Shown here in pieces: positions 59,974 to 64,000 of a stretch of DNA of 64,000 nt (its first letter is position 1; every line of letters begins with the position of its first letter). The notes under the pieces are model-generated. The model saw only the letters and a program-made list of their open reading frames with translations, was not told where the DNA came from and did no database searches. The position numbers and the translations under genes are program-made. The stretch spans positions 124,001 to 188,000 of the forward strand of contig CAWFIT010000002.1 in assembly GCA_963815965.1 (NCBI GenBank). Reading direction: 5' to 3'. The stretch is from DASVFB01 sp963815965 (GTDB lineage Bacteria > Actinomycetota > Thermoleophilia > Gaiellales > Gaiellaceae).

Positions 59974-60627
59974 CTACTCCCGCGCGGCGCTCGCCGGAAG
60001 GTCGAGCACGATTCGCGTCCCGGCCTGTTGCTCGACTGCGAGACGCCCGTTCAAGGTGCGTGCGCGCTCGGTCAGCATGTCGAAGAACTCCCGGCGCCGC
60101 TCCTGCGAGCCGTCGTCCGAGATCGTCGTCACGAAGCGCCCCTCGGAGCTGCGTTGGACGGAGATCTGAATCGCCGTCGGCGGCCCGCGGCGCACGGCGC
60201 CGTCGAGCGCTTCGCGGACGATCTGGTACAGCGCCGCCTGCACCTTCTCGCCGAGCTCCTCGGCCGCGGAGACATCCACGGAGATCTTGATCTCCCGTTG
60301 CATGCCCACTTCGTCCGCGAGCGCCTGCACGGCCGGTGTGAACCCCTGGTCGCGGAGCACGACAGGCTCGAGGTTGAACGAGAGGTCGCGCAGCGCCCGG
60401 ATCGCGTTCCGGTGGCGTTCGAGCGCGTCGGCGAGCACCTCCTTCGCGGTGTCGAGCCTGCCCTCGTCGATCGCGTGGCCAACGGCATCGAGCATGAGCG
60501 CGATTCCGGCGAGATCCTGCACCGGCCCGTCGTGGAGAAACAGCGCAACCCTGCGCCGCTCGTCCTGTTCAGCCGTGATCAGGCGTTCGGCGAGCCGCGC
60601 GTGCTCAGTTCCCTCGTGGTCGAGCAC
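59974..60627 (-). CDS. Soluble NarL-type histidine kinase
   Basis: 217 residues without membrane segments. HisKA_3: AEQDERRRVALFLHDGPVQDLAGI with the phosphoacceptor His, and LRDLSFNLEPVVLRDQGF. The ATPase domain has LYQIVREALDGAVRRG: the N-box has VREAL but its Asn is replaced (DG). G1 is ISDDGS and G2 weak. It is the downstream member of a NarL-type pair, starting GTG 6 bp after the regulator stop. Like the kinase at 11132 it lacks a visible sensor domain and has a reduced ATP site. Confidence 0.8.
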   Translation of the reverse strand: MLDHEGTEHARLAERLITAEQDERRRVALFLHDGPVQDLAGIALMLDAVGHAIDEGRLDTAKEVLADALERHRNAIRALRDLSFNLEPVVLRDQGFTPAVQALADEVGMQREIKISVDVSAAEELGEKVQAALYQIVREALDGAVRRGPPTAIQISVQRSSEGRFVTTISDDGSQERRREFFDMLTERARTLNGRLAVEQQAGTRIVLDLPASAARE

Positions 60628-60633
60628 GTGCGC

Positions 60634-61257
60634 CTAATCGATGATCGCGTCGCGGAGCGCGATCGCGACGGCGTGCGTCCGGGTGTCCGCCTCGAGCTTG
60701 GCGAGGATGTGGCGGACGTGGCTCTTCACGGTCTCCTGGCTGATGAACAGGCGCTGCGCCGCGTCGGCGTTCGACATGCCGTCCGCCAACAGTTGCAGGA
60801 TCTCGCGCTCGCGTGCCGTGAGCATGTCCTCCCGGTCCTTGCCGCTGAGGAAGGCGGGCATCAGGGCCGGATCGATGAAGCTGTCGCCGCCGGCGACCTT
60901 CTCGATCGCGCGCACGAGAGTTTCGTGCGGCGCTTCCTTGAGGATGTAGCCCTTGGCGCCGGACTCGAGCCCGCGCGCGAGCAGCGAGCGCTCGCTGTAT
61001 GCGGTGAAGATCAGCACCGCGGCGTTGGGCTCCTTCTCCAGGAGCTCCTTCGTCGCGTCGAGGCCGTCCAGCCCGGGCATCCGGACGTCCATGATCACGA
61101 CGTTCGGCTTGCGGCGTTCTGCGAGCTCGATCGCGGCTCTGCCGTCACTGGCTTCGCCGACGACGCGGATATGCGGCGCACGGGAAAGGGAGAGGCGCAG
61201 TCCTTCGCGCACGACCTCGTGGTCGTCGACGATCAGGCACGTGATCTCGCTCGGCAC
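60634..61257 (-). CDS. NarL/LuxR-family response regulator
   Basis: 207 residues: receiver (LIVDDHEVVREGLRL, VVIMDVRMPGLDGLD, VLIFTAYSE, YILKEAPHE) and LuxR HTH (LTAREREILQLLADGMSNADA, SQETVKSHVRHILAKL). All phosphorylation residues are present. A TACGAT box (61270-61265) is 7 nt before the GTG, so the message may be leaderless. Cognate kinase directly downstream. Similar to, but not close to, the pair at 10464-11773. Confidence 0.93.
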   Translation of the reverse strand: MPSEITCLIVDDHEVVREGLRLSLSRAPHIRVVGEASDGRAAIELAERRKPNVVIMDVRMPGLDGLDATKELLEKEPNAAVLIFTAYSERSLLARGLESGAKGYILKEAPHETLVRAIEKVAGGDSFIDPALMPAFLSGKDREDMLTAREREILQLLADGMSNADAAQRLFISQETVKSHVRHILAKLEADTRTHAVAIALRDAIID

Positions 61258-61287
61258 CGGGACGATCGTATCCCGACGGCCGGTGGC

Positions 61288-62187
61288 CTACATCGAAAGC
61301 ACGAGCTGCTCTGGCTCTACGGGCGGCTCGAGCCGGATGCGCCTGCGGTCGCGGACGGCGTGCTCGCGGGCAAGCCGCGCCACTTCGCGGCGCGCAGGCT
61401 CGGTATCCGCCTTGCGGAGATACGAGCGGCCGTTGGCGTACAGCTGCTCGTACCGCGACAGCTCTTCGGGCCAGTCCCGCGCCAGGTTTTCGAGGAAATG
61501 CTCGCGCGTTCCGGGCCTGAGGTGGAGCAGGTTCGCCCAGATCCCCGTGGCGCCCGCCGCGCGCGCCGCGCGTACGACGGCGGCGAGCTGCTCGGGCCGG
61601 TCTGACAGCCCGGGGAGGATCGGCGCCATCCCGACGCGCGCATCGATACCTGCGTCGACGAGCTCGCCGAGCGCGCGCAGACGCTGGCGTGGATGTGCGG
61701 TCGACGGCTCGGTCTTCCGCCAGACCTCCTCATCGAGGGTTGGGATCGAGAACGTCACGGTGATGTTCGCGCGGCGTGCCGCCTCCTGCAGCACGTCGAC
61801 GTCGCGCATGATCATCGGGCCGCGCGTGATGATCGAGAACGGATTCGACGCGCCGCTGAAGACCTCGAGGCACGAGCGGGTCAACCGGTAGCGGCCTTCA
61901 GCCGGCTGGTACGGATCGGTCGCGGCGCCGACGACGACGTCTGCGCCTTCCCACGTCGGGCGCGCGAGCTCGCGTGCGAGCACGTCCGCGACGTTGATTT
62001 TGACCCGGATCGAGCGGCCGTAGCGATCGTCGGAGGGCCGGTCTGCGCGGCTCTCGAAGGCGCGGACGTAACAGAAGGTGCAGCGGTGCGCGCAACCCAT
62101 GTACGGGTTGAGCGACCACTCGAACATCATCCCGCGCACGCGGTTCAGCGCGCTCCTGCAGGGCTCCTCGCGGTACTCGACCTGCAT
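61288..62187 (-). CDS. Radical-SAM protein, SplB/Rv2578c-like, behind a LexA-type box
   Basis: 299 residues. The [4Fe-4S] motif is CAHRCTFCYVRAFE, with the other family landmarks GRSIRVKINVADVLARELA, ATDPYQPAEG, SIITRGPMIMRDVDVL and a HLRPGTREHFL end. This family resembles spore photoproduct lyase-like proteins found widely in actinobacteria; activity is not established to my knowledge. A perfect CGAACGTACGTTCG lies 14 bp upstream of the ATG with a TACACT box between, so DNA-damage control is likely. Confidence 0.88.
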   Translation of the reverse strand: MQVEYREEPCRSALNRVRGMMFEWSLNPYMGCAHRCTFCYVRAFESRADRPSDDRYGRSIRVKINVADVLARELARPTWEGADVVVGAATDPYQPAEGRYRLTRSCLEVFSGASNPFSIITRGPMIMRDVDVLQEAARRANITVTFSIPTLDEEVWRKTEPSTAHPRQRLRALGELVDAGIDARVGMAPILPGLSDRPEQLAAVVRAARAAGATGIWANLLHLRPGTREHFLENLARDWPEELSRYEQLYANGRSYLRKADTEPARREVARLAREHAVRDRRRIRLEPPVEPEQLVLSM

Positions 62188-62193
62188 CCCACC

Positions 62194-62214
62194 AGTGTAG
62201 CGAACGTACGTTCG
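62194..62214 (-). promoter_or_regulatory. LexA/SOS-type box with overlapping -10 (TACACT)
   Basis: CGAACGTACGTTCG at 62201-62214 is a perfect palindrome that fits the Gram-positive SOS consensus (CGAACRNRYGTTYG). On the minus strand TACACT (62199-62194) ends 6 nt before the ATG at 62187. The box therefore covers the -35 side and blocks the promoter when bound. Confidence 0.75.
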
Positions 62215-62220
62215 TGTTCG

Positions 62221-62976
62221 CTAGCTGCGGCGGAAGACGTCGGCCGCGGCCTGGTGGAAGCCGGACGGCGCGCCGGCCGCCTCGAAGGTCGCTGCGATCT
62301 CCTCCATCTCGGCGACCCAGCGCCAGCCCTTGGCGGCGGCCGAGCGTTCGGCGGACACGAGGCGCGCTTCGAGCTCCGGGATCGACTCGCGCCACTCGGC
62401 GAGCAGCGCCTCCTCGACGCCCTCGCTTCGCGCGACCTCGCGGATCGCCAGAAGGAGCGCCGCGGTGCCCTTCGTCCACGAGGCGTACGCCATCTTCAGT
62501 GCCGATGCGTCGCCGACGCCGTCCGAGAGCACGCGCGCGGTCACGTGCGTGCCCTCGAAAAGCTCTGCGGCCGCGGCGGCGTCGGCGCCCGAAAGGTAGA
62601 GGCGCGGTCCGTACGACTCGGACGGCGGGCCGCCGACGATCCCGCCGTCGACGAAGCGCGCGAAGGTCGCCGCGATCCGGCGGGTCGTCGCGGGTGAGAT
62701 CGCGTTCGCGTCGACGAAGACACCCTCGAAGCCGCCGACGGCCTCCGCGACCTCAGCTGCCGCATGCGGCGGGCACACCGACAGGACGACGTCGCTCCGT
62801 CGCGCAAGCTCCGCGACGGTCACCGCGTCGTCCAAACCCGCAGCATCGGCCCGCACGGCCGTCGCCTCGCTGCGTCCCTCGGACGCCCAGAGCACGTCGA
62901 TGCCGCGCTGCCGCAATACTGCGCCGATCGCGGCGCCCATCTCTCCGGGGTGCAACAAGCCGACGACGCTCGCCAT
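62221..62976 (-). CDS. NAD(P)-binding dehydrogenase (6-phosphogluconate/3-hydroxyisobutyrate type)
   Basis: 251 residues: Rossmann opening VVGLLHPGEMGAAIGAVL, DVVLSVCPPHAAAEVAEAV and FVDANAISPATTRRI, GGIVGGPPSE, then a helical domain (ALKMAYASWTKGTAALLLAI) with the catalytic-Lys region KMAY. Such DUF1932-type dehydrogenases act on beta-hydroxyacids or dehydrogenate unknown metabolites. The start codon ATG at 62976 overlaps the start codon of the divergent MBL gene by two bases. Confidence 0.85.
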   Translation of the reverse strand: MASVVGLLHPGEMGAAIGAVLRQRGIDVLWASEGRSEATAVRADAAGLDDAVTVAELARRSDVVLSVCPPHAAAEVAEAVGGFEGVFVDANAISPATTRRIAATFARFVDGGIVGGPPSESYGPRLYLSGADAAAAAELFEGTHVTARVLSDGVGDASALKMAYASWTKGTAALLLAIREVARSEGVEEALLAEWRESIPELEARLVSAERSAAAKGWRWVAEMEEIAATFEAAGAPSGFHQAAADVFRRS

Positions 62977-63892
62977 GACCAACGTCCAAGTATCCGTCAC
63001 ACAGCTCGACGCAGTCGGGCGGATCACGCTGCCACTGGCGACCGGACCGCGCCACGTGCACTGCTACCTCGTGGACGGCACGCTCTTCGACACGGGGATC
63101 GGGCTCGAGGCGCCGCCGTGGCGCGAGCTCGGGATCGAGCGGATCGCGATTACGCACTTCCATCCCGATCATGTCGGCGGCGCGGAGGCCGCAGCTGCCG
63201 AGTCCGGCGCCGCCGTCTACCAGGGCGGCCTCGACTACGCGCAGTGCGAGCGTGTCTGGGGCTCGACTGACTGGCCGGAGCGAATCGCGGACTGGTTCGT
63301 CACACACGGCGTGCCCGAGGCGATGACGCGCGAGCTGATCGAGCAGGGCCATGCGTTCGCGTCGTTCATCCGTTTCGCTCACGACCCCGAGCTGTTGTAC
63401 GAGGGAAGCGAGCTGGACGGCTGGACGGTGCTCGAGCTGCCCGGCCATGCGGACGGCCACATCGGCTTCCTGCGCGACGGCGTGCTGATCGGCGGCGACC
63501 ACCTGCTCGACCCGATCACGCCCGCCGTCGGGCTATATCCCGAGAGCCGGCCCGATCCGCTCGGCGACTACCTTGCGTCCCTCGAGCGCACGGTCGAGCT
63601 CGACCTGCGCATCGTGTACCCGGGGCACGGCGAGCCGATCGAGGACCCGGCAGGGAGGGCTCGCGAAATCATCGAGCACCATCGGCGGCGGCTCGACAAT
63701 GTGATCGCGGCCCTCGGTCCCGAGCCGCGCACCGGCTTCGAGGTCTCTCACGCCGTCTTCGGCCGTGAGCTCTCGCCTCAGCAGCGGCGCTTCGCCGTCG
63801 CCGAGGCGCTCTCGCACCTCGAGCGGCTCGTGCGCGAGGGTCGTGCGGCGCGCGGAGGGGATCGCCGGACCGTCACCTATACTGCGCCGTGA
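62975..63892 (+). CDS. MBL-fold metallo-hydrolase
   Basis: 305 residues. Metal site HFHPDHVGG, next His in ELPGHADGH, Asp in IGGDHLL, and final His in VYPGHGEPI, the typical glyoxalase-II/lactonase-like set. C-terminal about 70 residues form a helical domain (FAVAEALSHLERLVREG) as in MBLAC/LACTB2-type proteins. Substrate unknown. Its ATG overlaps the ATG of the divergent dehydrogenase gene, so both messages must start within or next to their own start codons. Confidence 0.9.
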   Translation: MTNVQVSVTQLDAVGRITLPLATGPRHVHCYLVDGTLFDTGIGLEAPPWRELGIERIAITHFHPDHVGGAEAAAAESGAAVYQGGLDYAQCERVWGSTDWPERIADWFVTHGVPEAMTRELIEQGHAFASFIRFAHDPELLYEGSELDGWTVLELPGHADGHIGFLRDGVLIGGDHLLDPITPAVGLYPESRPDPLGDYLASLERTVELDLRIVYPGHGEPIEDPAGRAREIIEHHRRRLDNVIAALGPEPRTGFEVSHAVFGRELSPQQRRFAVAEALSHLERLVREGRAARGGDRRTVTYTAP

Positions 63893-63922
63893 TCGCAGAC
63901 TTGGACGATCCGCTCAGTACCA

Positions 63923-63943
63923 ACGCCCCGGAGAGCGGGGCGT
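63923..63943 (+). other. GC hairpin before the last gene
   Basis: CGCCCCG and CGGGGCG-type arms enclose a GAGA loop directly before the GTG at 63942 and overlapping its first base. It could terminate the MBL transcript or mask the start of the next gene. Confidence 0.35.
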
Positions 63944-64000
63944 GACACTCCTCTTCGAGCTCCTCGCCGTCGCGGCGCTGATCCTTTTGAACGGGTTCTT
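63942..64000 (+). CDS. CNNM/CorC (HlyC) family transporter, 5' end only
   Basis: Only about 19 codons are in the window: TLLFELLAVAALILLNGFF. The LLNGFF ending of a first membrane helix is typical of the CNNM (DUF21) domain of CorC/HlyC-type magnesium-linked transporters. The call rests on this alone. Confidence 0.5.
   Translation, partial: MTLLFELLAVAALILLNGF

Overview
The window is GC-rich, gene-dense chromosomal DNA of a high-GC Gram-positive bacterium. An inositol-phosphate synthase next to a CDP-alcohol (phosphatidylinositol-phosphate type) transferase, a dnaK-grpE-dnaJ-hspR-clpB chaperone block, an mfd/mazG/eno/ftsB/DUF501 core block and many GTG starts all point to Actinomycetota. The histone-H1-like lysine/arginine repeat protein and the overall gene mix suggest a deep lineage such as Thermoleophilia (Gaiellales/Solirubrobacterales-like). 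That placement is inference; no rRNA is present.

Layout. 1-6.3 kb (minus strand): a lipid/inositol block with a GT4 glycosyltransferase, GNAT, membrane protein, inositol-phosphate synthase fused to two ribbon-helix-helix domains, PIP-synthase-like transferase, PAP2 phosphatase and moaA. 6.3-11.8 kb: signalling genes (receiver-adenylate cyclase, two single-domain receivers, a membrane histidine kinase, a lipoprotein, and a convergent NarL-type regulator/kinase pair). 11.8-14.2 kb: two DMT transporters and two small membrane proteins. 14.2-20.5 kb: chaperone operon. 20.5-27.7 kb: mixed genes including a pseudouridine catabolism pair (psuG/psuK), a GT-C membrane glycosyltransferase and an LCP protein. 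27.7-34.7 kb: ROK kinase, rsmI, M23 protein, metG, tatD, rsmA, ispE. 34.7-47.4 kb: tRNA-Gln, glmU, prs, rplY, pth, mfd, SurA-like foldase, mazG, eno, pyk, ftsB, DUF501. 47.5-53.8 kb: small proteins, an HTH-receiver fusion, a PAP2 remnant, a GAF-SpoIIE phosphatase and an L,D-transpeptidase. 54-56.7 kb: cytochrome c maturation (TlpA/CcmH/CcdA) and ferredoxin. 56.9-58 kb: histone-H1-like protein and a small basic protein. 58-64 kb: VOC protein, flavoprotein, a second NarL-type pair, a radical-SAM gene with a LexA-type box, a dehydrogenase, an MBL hydrolase and the start of a CNNM/CorC transporter.

Non-coding organisation is the most unusual part. Five to six genes are followed directly by a roughly 110-165 nt structured element of three or four hairpins, with compensatory base changes between copies. 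Two copies meet tail to tail and share one hairpin. Elsewhere, convergent genes often overlap by a shared 4-base stop (CTAG/TTAG). Many genes have a TANNNT box 6-8 nt before the start codon, as expected of leaderless mRNAs. No gene-free stretch exceeds 300 bases; the longest are 49509-49749 (two elements) and 56664-56930 (inverted element plus promoter).

Several core genes (clpB, metG, a cupin, probably glmU) carry single-base frame breaks. These look more like sequence or assembly errors than decay.
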